A stretch of DNA of 49,279 nucleotides from an uncultured bacterium (GCA_903870275.1 CAIQCK010000007.1:1-49279), one strand, 5' to 3'. Numbered from the stretch's first letter, positions 25,994-35,235 are shown. Numbers and translations are program-made. Notes: generated from the letters alone by a model not told the origin.

Positions 25994-26800
25994 CTACGCG
26001 GGCGGTGGTTTTTGCGCCATGGCGTAGAGCAGCGTCTTGATCTCGAACGGTTTCAGGCGCGGCCATTTCGAGAGCAGCAAGGCGCAGATGGCGGTGATGT
26101 GCGGCGCGGCGAAACTGCTGCCGATTTCGTAGATGTAACCGCCGCCGGGCTGCGGCACTTTGACATAGCTGCCGTTGGCGATGAACTCGGTGAACGTCTT
26201 GGGCTTGAGTTGGTAGGCAAACTGCAACGCGTCCTTGAACGACGCCCAATAGACCTTGATCAGGTTCGAGAAGATGGACGGAAAACTCGGCAGCCCCTCG
26301 TTTTCACCGGCGGCCACGAGGATGCGGTCGCGATAGTAGGCCTTCTCCACCAGCTTGTGGAAGGTCTCGAAATAGGCGCTGCCTTCGCTGACGAGCAGGC
26401 CGTTACTGAGATTGATGACCTGGCAGTTTTCGATGGCCCAGTCCGTACCGACGATCATGTGTTTCGGTTTGCCGCCGGCGTATTTGTAGCCGTCCGAGCC
26501 GACGCCGATGCAAGAAAGCACGCGCACGCTGTAAATCTCCGCCTCCGGCGCGAGCCGCGCGATCACGCCCGCGCAACCGGTGCCGTGCCCCGCGGCGTCC
26601 TGGCCGTCGTAGGGCTTCATCGCGATCTGGCCGCCGCCCTCGTCCACGATGACGCCGCCCTTGACGTGGCCAGCGAGGTCGGGATGCTTGTTGTCCACGC
26701 CGCTGTCCACGACGGCGACCTTGACGCCTTTGCCGGTCGCGCCTTGGAGCAGTTCGGCGACGCTGAGTTGGCCGAACGGCGATGGAAGAGAATCAGGCAT
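25994..26800 (-). CDS. cytoplasmic subtilisin-like serine protease (S8), possible leader peptidase
   Basis: 268 residues. Catalytic residues are visible: Asp32 in VAVVDSGVD, His72 in AAGHGTGCAGV, and Ser229 in EIGSSFAAPH. The oxyanion region is VAAGENEG rather than the canonical AAAGNxG. There is no signal peptide and no propeptide; the catalytic Asp comes only 32 residues in, so the enzyme should stay in the cytoplasm. Small prodomain-free subtilases process precursor peptides in some RiPP pathways, and this one closes the run that contains three putative precursors, so leader removal is a reasonable guess. A repeat element lies directly upstream and the start (ATG 26800) lacks a clear ribosome-binding site. 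Confidence 0.85.
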   Translation of the reverse strand: MPDSLPSPFGQLSVAELLQGATGKGVKVAVVDSGVDNKHPDLAGHVKGGVIVDEGGGQIAMKPYDGQDAAGHGTGCAGVIARLAPEAEIYSVRVLSCIGVGSDGYKYAGGKPKHMIVGTDWAIENCQVINLSNGLLVSEGSAYFETFHKLVEKAYYRDRILVAAGENEGLPSFPSIFSNLIKVYWASFKDALQFAYQLKPKTFTEFIANGSYVKVPQPGGGYIYEIGSSFAAPHITAICALLLSKWPRLKPFEIKTLLYAMAQKPPPA

Positions 26801-26985
26801 GGAGCTATGGAGTAGTGGAGAAATGGAATGTTGGAGTAACGGAGTGCTGGAGAGTTGGGTATTGGGGTGTCGGGGCGTTGGAATGTTGGAGTAATGGCGT
26901 CATGAGACAACCTCGGCGAAATTCATCATTCTACATGTCCATTTTTCCAATACTCCAATACTCCAACACTCCATTGCTCCTTTTC
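26801..26985. repeat. TGGAGTA-type degenerate repeat with inverted half
   Basis: From 26801 to about 26895 the plus strand has many degenerate copies of TGGAGTANNGGAGT spaced 9-10 bp. From about 26941 to 26980 the complementary version appears (TCCAATACTCCAATACTCC). The element fills the whole gap between the response regulator and the subtilase. Low-complexity elements of this kind recur in Verrucomicrobia intergenic regions; the extent here is approximate. Confidence 0.7.
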
Positions 26986-26992
26986 CTTCGGT

Positions 26993-28189
26993 TCACATCT
27001 TGATCTCGGGCAACGACTCGCGCTGGCTCTTGAACATGGTCAAAAGGTTGGCGAGCAACTTTTCGCAAAAATCCATCGCCGGCGGGCCGAACCGGGACAG
27101 CTCGCGGATTTGTGCGGCGAGGACCGCGGCGCGTTCGCCGCTGCCGACGAGGTCGAGTTGCTTCACGGTTTCCGCCATGCCGCTTAACGCTTGTTGAGCA
27201 GCCTCGCCTTTCTGGCCGGGCGCGCCGGAGGCGGCGTCGGTGGCGAGCTTGAGCGCGCGCAGCAGGAGGTTGTCGGCCATCTGGGTGGCGTTGAGCAGAT
27301 CCAGCGTGGAAGCGCACAGCGCGCCGAGCCGCGAGAGCAATTCGATGTCCTGCGGCTCGTAGTGTTCCTTGTCGAAAATTTCGAGCACACCGATGCAGGT
27401 GTTCTGCGCCACCAGCGGCACGCCGAGTCCCGACTTCCGGCCGGCCTCGACGGAGCCGCTGATTTCGTCGCCGGGCCATGTGCCGCCTTCGGCGCGTGAG
27501 AGCGCGAGGAGCCGGCCCGATTGGGCGACGCGGCCGGCAAATCCACGGCCCAGCGGGATGGGCGTCGGGTTTGGTTCGGCGCCGACCGCGCAACGCGCGG
27601 CGAGCGACTGCCCGCCGGCCTCCAACAGCAGCACCGCCGCCACAGGCGCTTGCGACATCCGCGCGGCCAGGTCGGCGAAGCTGTGCAACGACGTCGCCAA
27701 CTCCGGCGCGCGAGAGAGGCTGGCGACGGATTGTACCGTGGACATGATTTCCTGGATGGTCTTGTGAAACGCCGCGAGCCGGGTCTGCAATACACCGGTC
27801 TGGCGGCGGAGGCTGACAATCTGGACCTGGTTGTCAATCGCTTGCAGGAGCGTTTGCGCGGAGAACTCGGCTTTGAACAGGAAGTCGTGCGCGCCGAGTT
27901 TCAGGAAATGAATCGGCGCATCCTGGCCGGCGAAACCGGTGATGACGATGCAACGGATGTCGGGCAGGGATTTTTTGATTTCGGCGAACATCTCGTCGCC
28001 GCACTTGCCTGGCATGCGGACGTCGGTGAGCAACACGTCGAAGCGTTCCTTCTGGCAAAGCGCGATCGCCTCGGCGCTGCTGTCCACCGCGCGAACCGCG
28101 TGGTCGGTGAGTTGTTTGATGATGCCTTCGTATTCGACCAGGTTCTCGCGCTGGTCGTCCACGAGCAGAATTTTGATGTCGCTGGGCAT
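26993..28189 (-). CDS. REC-GAF response regulator without DNA-binding domain
   Basis: 398 residues from ATG 28189, with GAGAGG upstream. The receiver domain covers residues 1-120 (ILLVDDQ with the acidic pair D11-D12, phosphoacceptor D56 in VLLTDVRMPG, and lysine in DFLFKAEF). A coiled region follows, then a GAF domain at about 165-310 (PTPIPLGRGFAGRVAQSGRLL, GVPLVAQNTCIGVLEIFDKEHY). The C-terminus is helical. No HTH or GGDEF/EAL output domain is visible, so it probably acts through protein contacts. It lies downstream of a membrane histidine kinase on the same strand, separated by 660 bp that carry a small opposite-strand gene remnant. Confidence 0.85.
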   Translation of the reverse strand: MPSDIKILLVDDQRENLVEYEGIIKQLTDHAVRAVDSSAEAIALCQKERFDVLLTDVRMPGKCGDEMFAEIKKSLPDIRCIVITGFAGQDAPIHFLKLGAHDFLFKAEFSAQTLLQAIDNQVQIVSLRRQTGVLQTRLAAFHKTIQEIMSTVQSVASLSRAPELATSLHSFADLAARMSQAPVAAVLLLEAGGQSLAARCAVGAEPNPTPIPLGRGFAGRVAQSGRLLALSRAEGGTWPGDEISGSVEAGRKSGLGVPLVAQNTCIGVLEIFDKEHYEPQDIELLSRLGALCASTLDLLNATQMADNLLLRALKLATDAASGAPGQKGEAAQQALSGMAETVKQLDLVGSGERAAVLAAQIRELSRFGPPAMDFCEKLLANLLTMFKSQRESLPEIKM

Positions 28190-28420
28190 AAGAACCTCTC
28201 CCGGCTGGGTCACAGCCGTCAACGCCGGCATATTGGCAACATCAGCCTCGCCTGTCGAGCCAATGAAACATGGCTTGTGGATTGTTTCAAGCGACGCCGG
28301 CGCGCGGCGCGCCGCGGTCGTGGTTCCCGCCCGCGCTCATGCGGAAACACATTGCATGGAGGGCGAACGCAAGGCATCATCGGCACCGGCTCAACCAGCA
28401 ATTCAACAGATAGAAACCCA

Positions 28421-28792
28421 ATGAAAAAACTCACACCAGCCGCGTGGCTCGTGATGGTCATGCTCATCTGGGCTGTTGGCACTCCCATCGTCAAGGGTGG
28501 GTGAGGCCTCAGCCCTGCCTCGCCGGCAGCTGCCACAATCAGCAGTCCGGTCCGGGGCGAGGTGGTCAGTTTGACCACCAACACACTGAGCGTCAAACAA
28601 GCAAACACGTTCATGGCCGTCACCATTGACTTCACGATCCCGGCCGAGGCGAAAGTCGTGCGTGACGGCAAGACGTGCAAGGTTCAGGACATCAAGAAGG
28701 GCGATTCGGTTGCGGTGGCGTTCTCGTCCAAGTCCGACGGCATGGGCATTTGCGTCACGCAAGTTGAAATCTGCAAGCCCGCTGCGCAGTGA
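28421..28792 (+). pseudogene. small secreted protein interrupted by an in-frame TGA
   Basis: ATG 28421 starts MKKLTPAAWLVMVMLIWAVG, a signal-peptide-like segment, but TGA at 28502-28504 stops it after 27 residues. The same frame continues without a break as GLSPASPAAATISSPVRGE, VVSLTTNTLSVKQ and on through DIKKGDSVAVAFSSKSDGMG to 28792. The downstream part looks like a small beta-barrel domain (GEVVSLTTN, KVQDIKKGDSVAVAF), resembling DUF5666-type periplasmic proteins. The simplest reading is a nonsense mutation (TGG to TGA would restore it) or a sequencing error; a GTG at 28562 could still start a short cytoplasmic form. The rest of the 28190-28849 gap shows no other gene. Confidence 0.5.
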
Positions 28793-28849
28793 TCTGAACG
28801 CGGCCGGCGCGTAGCCCGACACGTTTGCCTCGCCGCCGCCGGTGCCGGA

Positions 28850-31006
28850 TTACGTGATTATCGGCCTTCCGAAAACCGTGGTGGAGGCCGAGGATTTCAC
28901 CGGCGGGCCGGAGAGGGGAAAACCGATGATGATGGTGGTGCCTTGGCCCGCCTGGCTCTCGACGCGCAGATCGGCGCCGTGCGCCCGGAGGATGCCGTGA
29001 CTGATGCCCATGCCGAGGCCGGTGCCTTTGCCTGGCTCCTTGGTGGTGAAGAACGGGACAAAAATCTTTTTCTTCACCTCGTCGCTCATGCCGCAGCCGT
29101 CGTCGGCGATCTTCAGGACGATGAACTCACCCTCCTTGGCGGTGCTAACGGTGATGTTGCCGCCCTCGCGCCCGGTCTTGGCGCAGACTTCCTGGATGGC
29201 GTCCTTGCTGTTGAGCATGAAGTTCATCAGCGCCTGCTGGATTTCCTTCGGGTTGCCCTTCAGGCGCGGCAGTTCGCCAAGCTGGGTGGCGACCTTGATC
29301 CGGGCGTTGATGAGCACGTCGTTGCTGATGGCCAGAGCGTCGCGGATCGTGTCGTTGAGATCGAACGGGAAGAACGACCCGACGTCGGCGGGCCGGGCGA
29401 AGGTGCTGAGTTTGTTCGAAATCTCCGCGCAGCGGGCGACGCTTTGGATGATGAGGTCGAGACCCTCTTCCAGGCCAACATCGCGATTCATGCGGTGCGC
29501 CATCAGCATCCGCTCGGCGCGGAGTTTGACGGGATTGAGGGCGTTCTTGATTTCGTGGGCGACGCCGGCGGCCACCACGCCCAACAAGGACTGGCGCTGG
29601 GAGGCGAAGAGTTGCTTGTCCTTGCTCTCCAGCGCCGCGAAGGCGTCATCCTTCTCCTTGAGCGTTTGCTGGATGACGCCGACCATTTGCGCGTAGGCTG
29701 TGGACAATTCGTGCGATTCCCGCGAGTAATGCTTTGCGGCGGCCAGCGTCTCGGCGCGCTGCCGGTGGGCGGGATCGGTGGGCGTGCCGCTTACGAAGGC
29801 AAGGGCCGCCTGGGCGATTTGCTCCAGCGGCTGCGCGATGCGATGTCGCAGCCGCACGGCCATGTAAACGCTGGCCAGGATCATCACCACGGTCAACGCG
29901 ATGATCGTGTTGGTCATGAACCGGCGGACGGAATGGACCGTATTGCGGAACGCGCCGAGCATGGGTGCCTGCCCGCGCAACTGGAACGCGACCATGCCGC
30001 GCAAAGCGCCATGATGGAACACCGGCGTGAACACATCGTAAGCCTGTGGCGCGGCCGATGCCGCCGGCCCGTTGCCGGAGGCCAGTTCGCGCTGACGCAC
30101 GTGGGCCGTCATGCGCACCAGCGACGGGTCGCCCTTGAGACCGCGCGTAAACCGGAACGCGGGGTCGGTTTGCAGTTCGCTGAGAAACGGCAGGCCGTTC
30201 TGGTCGAAGAAAGTGATGCTCAGGAGATTGACCGTGCCTTTCTTGACATCCGCCAGATAGAGCACCAGGTCGCGCATCTCGAAGGAATACCGCACCAACG
30301 ATGCGCTCCCGGCCAGCACACGGCCGGAGGGCCAGCCCTCGACAATCTTCGTGCCGGGTATGATCTGGCGGCTGATGCAGCTCTCCGCGAGGCGGTCGGC
30401 TTCCTCGATGGACGCGGGCATCTTGTTGAAGGCCACCGTCAACACCGCGATCGGGGTAATCCGCCCGAAGCTCTCACGGTAAAGCAGCAACCGCCGCTCG
30501 TAGAACGTATGCCGGGCGCCGGCCACCGGCTGGACCATCTCATAGGCCATCTGGTTCAACAGCCGGGGCGGATAGACCGCGCTGTCCCACGCCAGCTTCT
30601 GCGGTTCGGGCAAATCCTGGAACGTCAGCCCGTCACGATACACGGTGGCAACCTCGCCGTTGACGGTGTTGAAAATCCGCGCGTAGGCCAGCTCGGGATG
30701 GCTGCGCAACGCAGCCCACATCACCACTTGTTGTTCGGCGGCGAGGTCGAACAAACCCAGCACCTGAGTCGTCAACACTGCGGCGTCCAGTCCGCCGATG
30801 GAACGAATCGCTGCGCGTTCGCGGCTCGTCCAGTCCTCTTCCAGTTTCACCACCACCGGATGGAAAAACCGGAACGCCACCACGATCAACAACGCCGCCA
30901 CCACGCCGAAGATCACACTCAGGCCGATGAAATGGCGTGACAGCCGCCGGCTCAGGGAAATTTCCGGCCGCGAAGACGGAGCGGGTTGGGAGGAGGGCGT
31001 GGTCAT
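28850..31006 (-). CDS. membrane sensor histidine kinase
   Basis: 718 residues from ATG 31006, which overlaps the stop of the upstream lipoprotein gene as ATGA. A first membrane helix at ~27-49 ([19 protein letters not shown]) and a second ([20 protein letters not shown]) flank a ~300-residue periplasmic sensor region. A HAMP-like linker and coiled coil follow. The HisKA box is [19 protein letters not shown] with the phosphorylated His near residue 484. The ATPase domain shows the N box ([10 protein letters not shown]), G1 (IADDGCGM) and G2 ([10 protein letters not shown]). Translational coupling to a solute-binding lipoprotein suggests the two act together in sensing. The probable partner is the REC-GAF protein downstream. 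Confidence 0.92.
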   Translation of the reverse strand: MTTPSSQPAPSSRPEISLSRRLSRHFIGLSVIFGVVAALLIVVAFRFFHPVVVKLEEDWTSRERAAIRSIGGLDAAVLTTQVLGLFDLAAEQQVVMWAALRSHPELAYARIFNTVNGEVATVYRDGLTFQDLPEPQKLAWDSAVYPPRLLNQMAYEMVQPVAGARHTFYERRLLLYRESFGRITPIAVLTVAFNKMPASIEEADRLAESCISRQIIPGTKIVEGWPSGRVLAGSASLVRYSFEMRDLVLYLADVKKGTVNLLSITFFDQNGLPFLSELQTDPAFRFTRGLKGDPSLVRMTAHVRQRELASGNGPAASAAPQAYDVFTPVFHHGALRGMVAFQLRGQAPMLGAFRNTVHSVRRFMTNTIIALTVVMILASVYMAVRLRHRIAQPLEQIAQAALAFVSGTPTDPAHRQRAETLAAAKHYSRESHELSTAYAQMVGVIQQTLKEKDDAFAALESKDKQLFASQRQSLLGVVAAGVAHEIKNALNPVKLRAERMLMAHRMNRDVGLEEGLDLIIQSVARCAEISNKLSTFARPADVGSFFPFDLNDTIRDALAISNDVLINARIKVATQLGELPRLKGNPKEIQQALMNFMLNSKDAIQEVCAKTGREGGNITVSTAKEGEFIVLKIADDGCGMSDEVKKKIFVPFFTTKEPGKGTGLGMGISHGILRAHGADLRVESQAGQGTTIIIGFPLSGPPVKSSASTTVFGRPIIT

Positions 31007-32649
31007 GGCGAGACAGCGGAAGCGCCCGGCGCGGCAGCGCGCGGAACCATGAAACGTTGCTCGGCCTCCAGGAGCACCTGGAGACCCGCCAGCGAATCCT
31101 GGGCCGAGGCGCCCGTTTCCACCACGGCCGCCGTCTCAGGCAGGCCCGGCGGTTCCTCGCCGGGCACAAGCGGCTTGGGGGCAAGCACCGTGTGCAGGAA
31201 ACCGTCGAGCAGAGCGCCACGGTTGATCGAAAATGGATTCGGCCGCACCGTCAGGCGCGCGGGGTCGTTTAAAATCGCCTCGATCTCACGCATGACCACC
31301 AGTGTCTGGCGGCCAAGCTGCAAACTCCGCTCGTCCATCTGGCGCGTGCCGGCGCGCACCTCGGCAAGGTAATCTTCGTAAGCGCACCACTCGCGGCGGG
31401 AGCCGAACACGGCGGCGACCTCCTGCTCTGTCAGCGATTGCAGCAGGCCGCGCCGCGCGGGAACCTCGAATTGGTCGAAGAACATCGCGCGCTGGCCCGC
31501 CTCCGACAGCAGGTAGCGCACCAGTTCCTGCGCCACCTCGCGGGCCGCCTGCGCGCCCGGATCGTTGGAGGCGATTTGCCGGCTGCAGATGATGCACTTG
31601 CCGCCGAGCAATGAAAAACCCGGCGCGGCCGCGTTGGGGGAAATCGAGAGCGGCATGATGCCGATGTCGTCCAACGGCGCCGGTGGTCCCCATGGCGAGA
31701 TCAGAATGCGCTGCCCCCAGAGGGAGAGTAGCCACGCTGAGGAGAACCCCGCGCCGGCCTGCCCCACCAACGGCACGTTCGTGAAACGGCGCATGTGCTG
31801 TTTCCATTCCGCGAGGAATTCCATGCGCGTCGCCGCCGTTGCCCAGGTCTCGATTTGCATGGATTGCCCCAACGTGTCGAGCACCTGTCTCGCCGCCGGC
31901 GTATCCACGGCGAATGTTCCATTCGTCTGCCGCGGCCAATCCGGCTCCAGACTCCAGATCAGCGGGAGGAAAAAGCGAAAAAACTCCTGCCCGTCTGTCT
32001 CGACGGAGGAAAGCGGCAGGCCCGAGGATTGGGCGTCGCGCGCTTTGGATTGAAACAACGACACCCATGCCTGGCGCGCCTCGTCGGCGCTGTTGAAGTA
32101 GCTCTTCCGATAGAAGAGCAGGTCCGCGGCGCGTGAGATCGGGACGCCGTAGATGCGCGGGGAATTCGGGTCGTCGCCAGGACCCACGGCGCGGATCGGC
32201 TCAACACCCGCCGCGCGCAACATCGGGCCGACGACCGCTTCGTCGTAGGGCGCCAGCCAGCCGTTGCGCGCAAACTCTTCGACCCACGCCGTGTTGGACA
32301 CCGCCACGTCCATCGGCTGCAACATTTCCGACGAGCGAGCGCCGAACGACAACTCCGTCATCGGATAGACGGATGACAGCGTCCCCGCGAGTTCCTGGTA
32401 GAGTTCGGAAGGCAGCGGATCGAAATCGGGCAGCCGGACCAGTTCATAACGCCGCGGCTGGCCGTCCGGATTGACGGCCTTATGGAAACGCGTGGCGAGG
32501 TCTTGGAACCAAAACCCGCAACCGCGATAGAACGCCTGCTTCGGCCGCGACGCCGGAGCCGGCGGCGCCTCGGAGCAGCCGGCAGACAGGAGCGCGGCGG
32601 CGACGAGAACGCCGCCGAGCCGCACGCACGCTTTGATCCGATCGCTCAC
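31003..32649 (-). CDS. extracellular solute-binding protein-like lipoprotein
   Basis: 548 residues if the GTG at 32649 is the start. This places a short signal and lipobox LLSAGC at the N-terminus, 28 bp after the exporter gene; no ATG lies nearby. The mature part resembles family 1 (sugar-type) binding proteins (VSNTAWVEEFARNGWLAPYDEAV, YGVPISRAADLLFYRKSYFNS, FSLLGGKCIICSRQ, VRYLLSEAGQRAMFFD). No ABC importer permease is present. With the histidine kinase overlapping its 3' end (ATGA), it is more likely to present a ligand to the sensor than to feed an importer. The ligand is unknown. Confidence 0.78.
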   Translation of the reverse strand: MSDRIKACVRLGGVLVAAALLSAGCSEAPPAPASRPKQAFYRGCGFWFQDLATRFHKAVNPDGQPRRYELVRLPDFDPLPSELYQELAGTLSSVYPMTELSFGARSSEMLQPMDVAVSNTAWVEEFARNGWLAPYDEAVVGPMLRAAGVEPIRAVGPGDDPNSPRIYGVPISRAADLLFYRKSYFNSADEARQAWVSLFQSKARDAQSSGLPLSSVETDGQEFFRFFLPLIWSLEPDWPRQTNGTFAVDTPAARQVLDTLGQSMQIETWATAATRMEFLAEWKQHMRRFTNVPLVGQAGAGFSSAWLLSLWGQRILISPWGPPAPLDDIGIMPLSISPNAAAPGFSLLGGKCIICSRQIASNDPGAQAAREVAQELVRYLLSEAGQRAMFFDQFEVPARRGLLQSLTEQEVAAVFGSRREWCAYEDYLAEVRAGTRQMDERSLQLGRQTLVVMREIEAILNDPARLTVRPNPFSINRGALLDGFLHTVLAPKPLVPGEEPPGLPETAAVVETGASAQDSLAGLQVLLEAEQRFMVPRAAAPGASAVSP

Positions 32650-32677
32650 GGTCAGGTTGATAACCCAAGGCCGGCGT

Positions 32678-34555
32678 TTAGTAAACGCTGAGGATTTGCT
32701 TCTCGTAAAGCTCGTGGTAATAACCGGGTTGATTCTTGAGTTCCTGGTGCGTGCCTTGTTGCACCAGCCGGCCACGACGGTCGCCCGCGTGGCCCAAAAC
32801 AAAAATCTGGTCCACGTCGGCCACGGCCTGCAACGCGTGCGAGATGACGATGCAGGTGCGACCGTGAATGAGTTTCTTCAGGCTGACTAGGAGGTCGCTG
32901 GCCACGTCGGCGCTGAGCGACGCCAGCGGCTCGTCGAGCAGGATGATGGAAGGCTGGCGCAGGTAGCAGCGCGCGATGGCGATGCTGACCTGCTCGCCGC
33001 CGCTGAAGGCGTTGATGTTCGTCTCGTAGCCGGAGCAAACGCCGTCATTCTTGCGCTGGATGACGTCGTGAATCTGCGCGTCCTGGCAGGCGCGGATGAT
33101 CTGCTCCTCGGTCGCGTCCGGCTTGGCCAGCAGGAGGTTTTCCCTCACGCTCGCCTGTTTGAAAAACGGCTTTTGCGTGACCATGCCGAACTGCGCACGC
33201 AGGCTGGCCATCGTGTAGTGGCGGATGTCCACGCCGTCAATCTCGATGACGCCCCGGCCGTCCTCGGTTTCCAGGAAACGGCAAAGCAGGTTGAAGATGG
33301 TGCTCTTGCCGCAGCCGCGCCGGCCCACGAGCGCCACACGCTGGCCGGCCTTGATTTCGAAACCGAGATCGTTCAACACCGACGGCGCACCGGGCGAGTA
33401 GGCGAAGGTGACGTTGCGGAACGCGATCCTGTCGCGCAACGGCGGCATCGGTTTCGCGTCGGGCCGGTCCACCACGCGGGGCGGCGTTTCCAGAATCTGG
33501 AAGCCTTCGCCGATCTGCGGCCGCAGTTCGGTGTAGTGCGCCGCGGTGCTGCAAAGCGACACCAGCAACGAGAACACGCTCGGCACCAGCGTGTAGAAAA
33601 CGAACAGCTCCGACCAGCCGCCGGCGAGCTTGCCGGTTTGCACCAGCCAACTGCCCGCCCCCAGAATGACCAGCAAGGTGACCGTGCCGATGAGCGCGGT
33701 GGTCTGGCTGTTGATGCCCTGCCACCGCTCGACGCGCAGGTTCAGGCGGATGAGTTCATCGCTCAGGTCGCGCATGGCGTGGATAATCCAGCCCTGGGCG
33801 TTGTTGAGCTGGATTTCCTTCACGCCGATGATGCCCTCGAACATTTTGCCGCCATAGACGTTGTCCATCTCATTGCGCTCAAACGAGACGCGCTCCAGCG
33901 TCGGATAAATGAACCAGACGATGACGAACGGGATCGCGCTGACCGCCGCCAGCAGCAGCAACGTCAGATGCCAGTTCAGACTGAAGAGGTAGCCCACGTA
34001 GGCGACGAGGAAGATCGCATCAGCGCCGGCCAGCACCACGGTGTCGCAGAGCAGAAACTGGACCGCCGTGGCCACTTTGCTCAACTGCCGCATCAATTCG
34101 CCCGGATTGCGGCCCATGAAAAAGTCCACCGACTGCGCCTGCATGAACTCGAAGACGCGGAATTGAAACAGCCGGCTCAGCCGCTCCCGCAACGCCGCGG
34201 CCCAGTAGGTCTGGTAAAACTCCAGCGGCACGCGCAGCAGCGTGAGCGCCACAAACACCCCAAACGCCGTCGCCCACGGGCTGGATTGCATCAGCGCCTG
34301 GGTGAGCACGCCGGATTGACGGGCCATCACAACCAGCAGGATGCCCGCCATCAACCGCGCGGCCAGCAACTCCCACATCGTGACACGCACGACGCGCCTC
34401 TCATCCTCGGTAAGGATGCGCCACGAACCGCGCAAAAAGTATAAGAGCGACCGTTGGGGCAACGGCGGCTCCGGCGGAGGACCCATCATCTCCGGCGGCG
34501 GTGACTGTGGACCGGCTTGCGGACCGGGAGATGGGCCGGGAGGTGGAGTATTCAC
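32678..34555 (-). CDS. ABC exporter (fused membrane and ATPase domains)
   Basis: 625 residues from GTG 34555; ATG 34489 is an alternative, because the first ~35 residues are Pro-rich (NTPPPGPSPGPQAGPQ) and may not be translated. A six-helix exporter membrane domain occupies about 60-340. The ATPase follows: Walker A VGRRGCGKST near residue 410, Q-loop MVTQKPFF, signature FSGGEQVSIA (FSGGE instead of LSGGQ), Walker B SIILLDEPLAS and switch histidine VISHAL. There is no N-terminal C39 peptidase domain, so it does not cleave leaders itself. Directly downstream of the three precursor genes, it is the likely exporter of the modified peptides. Inner membrane. Confidence 0.9.
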   Translation of the reverse strand: MNTPPPGPSPGPQAGPQSPPPEMMGPPPEPPLPQRSLLYFLRGSWRILTEDERRVVRVTMWELLAARLMAGILLVVMARQSGVLTQALMQSSPWATAFGVFVALTLLRVPLEFYQTYWAAALRERLSRLFQFRVFEFMQAQSVDFFMGRNPGELMRQLSKVATAVQFLLCDTVVLAGADAIFLVAYVGYLFSLNWHLTLLLLAAVSAIPFVIVWFIYPTLERVSFERNEMDNVYGGKMFEGIIGVKEIQLNNAQGWIIHAMRDLSDELIRLNLRVERWQGINSQTTALIGTVTLLVILGAGSWLVQTGKLAGGWSELFVFYTLVPSVFSLLVSLCSTAAHYTELRPQIGEGFQILETPPRVVDRPDAKPMPPLRDRIAFRNVTFAYSPGAPSVLNDLGFEIKAGQRVALVGRRGCGKSTIFNLLCRFLETEDGRGVIEIDGVDIRHYTMASLRAQFGMVTQKPFFKQASVRENLLLAKPDATEEQIIRACQDAQIHDVIQRKNDGVCSGYETNINAFSGGEQVSIAIARCYLRQPSIILLDEPLASLSADVASDLLVSLKKLIHGRTCIVISHALQAVADVDQIFVLGHAGDRRGRLVQQGTHQELKNQPGYYHELYEKQILSVY

Positions 34556-34612
34556 AAGAACAAGCGGAGAGAAACCCGATTCAGATCGTTCGGACGCGAA
34601 TGGTGCTTGCGC

Positions 34613-34651
34613 TCCTCCCCGGCCGGCGTTTCGCGGCGCGGCCGGGGAGGA
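34613..34651. other. 13-bp perfect hairpin after precursor gene A
   Basis: TCCTCCCCGGCCG (34613-34625) pairs perfectly with 34639-34651 around a 13-nt loop. It begins 22 nt downstream of the stop of the 34674 gene on the minus strand. There is no T-tract, so it is a weak terminator at best; it may stabilise the precursor mRNA or attenuate read-through into the exporter gene. Confidence 0.7.
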
Positions 34652-34673
34652 ATCCGCAAGACAAGGGCATGTC

Positions 34674-35114
34674 CTACCAGCCGTAATGGTTCATGTAGTT
34701 CTGGTAGTTGTAATAGTTATTGTAGTTGGGATAGGAAGCGGCCGCCAAGGCGCCCAAGCCCACGCCGATGCCGAATCCCGCCCATCCGCCGCCATGCCAC
34801 CCGCCGCCGTGTCCGCCTCCGCCATGAGGGCCACCGTGGTAGGCTTGCACCTGGCCCTGAGGACCGGCGCCCGCCTGCATGACCTGCGGAGGACCGCCCC
34901 CGCCGACGTAGATGATGACGCTGGGCGTGTTGAGTGCCATCGGGCTGCCCGCCGGCGCGCCCGGCGCACAACAGGGCTGCTGTTGCTGGGATTGCTGCGC
35001 GACGCCGGCGCCACGCAGTGTTTCCTCCACTTTATCGGCCGGCACGAGGAACTTTTCGGCGTCCTCGTCCGGTATCTGGTAGAATTGACCGTTGATGCTT
35101 TGCAGAATTGCCAT
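34674..35114 (-). CDS. putative RiPP precursor peptide A, five YxN repeats
   Basis: 146 residues from ATG 35114, with AGGAAGGG upstream. The first ~38 residues form a leader-like block shared with two paralogues (SINGQFYQIPDEDAEKFLVP, ADKVEETLRGAG). A low-complexity Gln/Gly/Pro linker follows, containing CC at 48-49, and then QVQAYH and a Gly/His/Trp-rich stretch. The C-terminus is five contiguous tripeptides, YPN, YNN, YYN, YQN, YMN at residues 128-142, closed by HYGW. No signal peptide. The constant leader, variable linker and repeated aromatic-X-Asn core next to a radical SAM/SPASM enzyme fit a ribosomally made, post-translationally modified peptide. The modification is not known. Confidence 0.8.
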   Translation of the reverse strand: MAILQSINGQFYQIPDEDAEKFLVPADKVEETLRGAGVAQQSQQQQPCCAPGAPAGSPMALNTPSVIIYVGGGGPPQVMQAGAGPQGQVQAYHGGPHGGGGHGGGWHGGGWAGFGIGVGLGALAAASYPNYNNYYNYQNYMNHYGW

Positions 35115-35206
35115 GGCTTTTCCCTTCCTGAATCTATCGGTTGAACAACCGCCGTGAGTCCCATGAACACTTCGCGCAGCCGTGGCGGTTCCGGTTGCCG
35201 AGGCGG

Positions 35207-35235
35207 TTCCTTCCCGGCAGCGTGCCGGGGAGGAA
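35207..35235. other. hairpin after precursor gene B
   Basis: TTCCTTCCCGGCA (35207-35219) pairs with 35223-35235 at 12 of 13 positions around a GCG loop. It lies 21 nt after the stop of the 35257 gene. The right arm CCGGGGAGGAATC is the same as in the hairpin at 34613-34651, so the hairpin was duplicated together with the precursor gene. Confidence 0.7.

Noticed and set aside
28502..28504. TGA as selenocysteine
   Set aside because: It falls at the end of a signal peptide, where selenocysteine makes no sense, and no SECIS-like hairpin is evident; mutation or sequencing error is simpler.
34613..34651. Hairpin after precursor A as a classical terminator
   Set aside because: There is no T-tract on either strand; a role in mRNA stability or attenuation is possible but not intrinsic termination.
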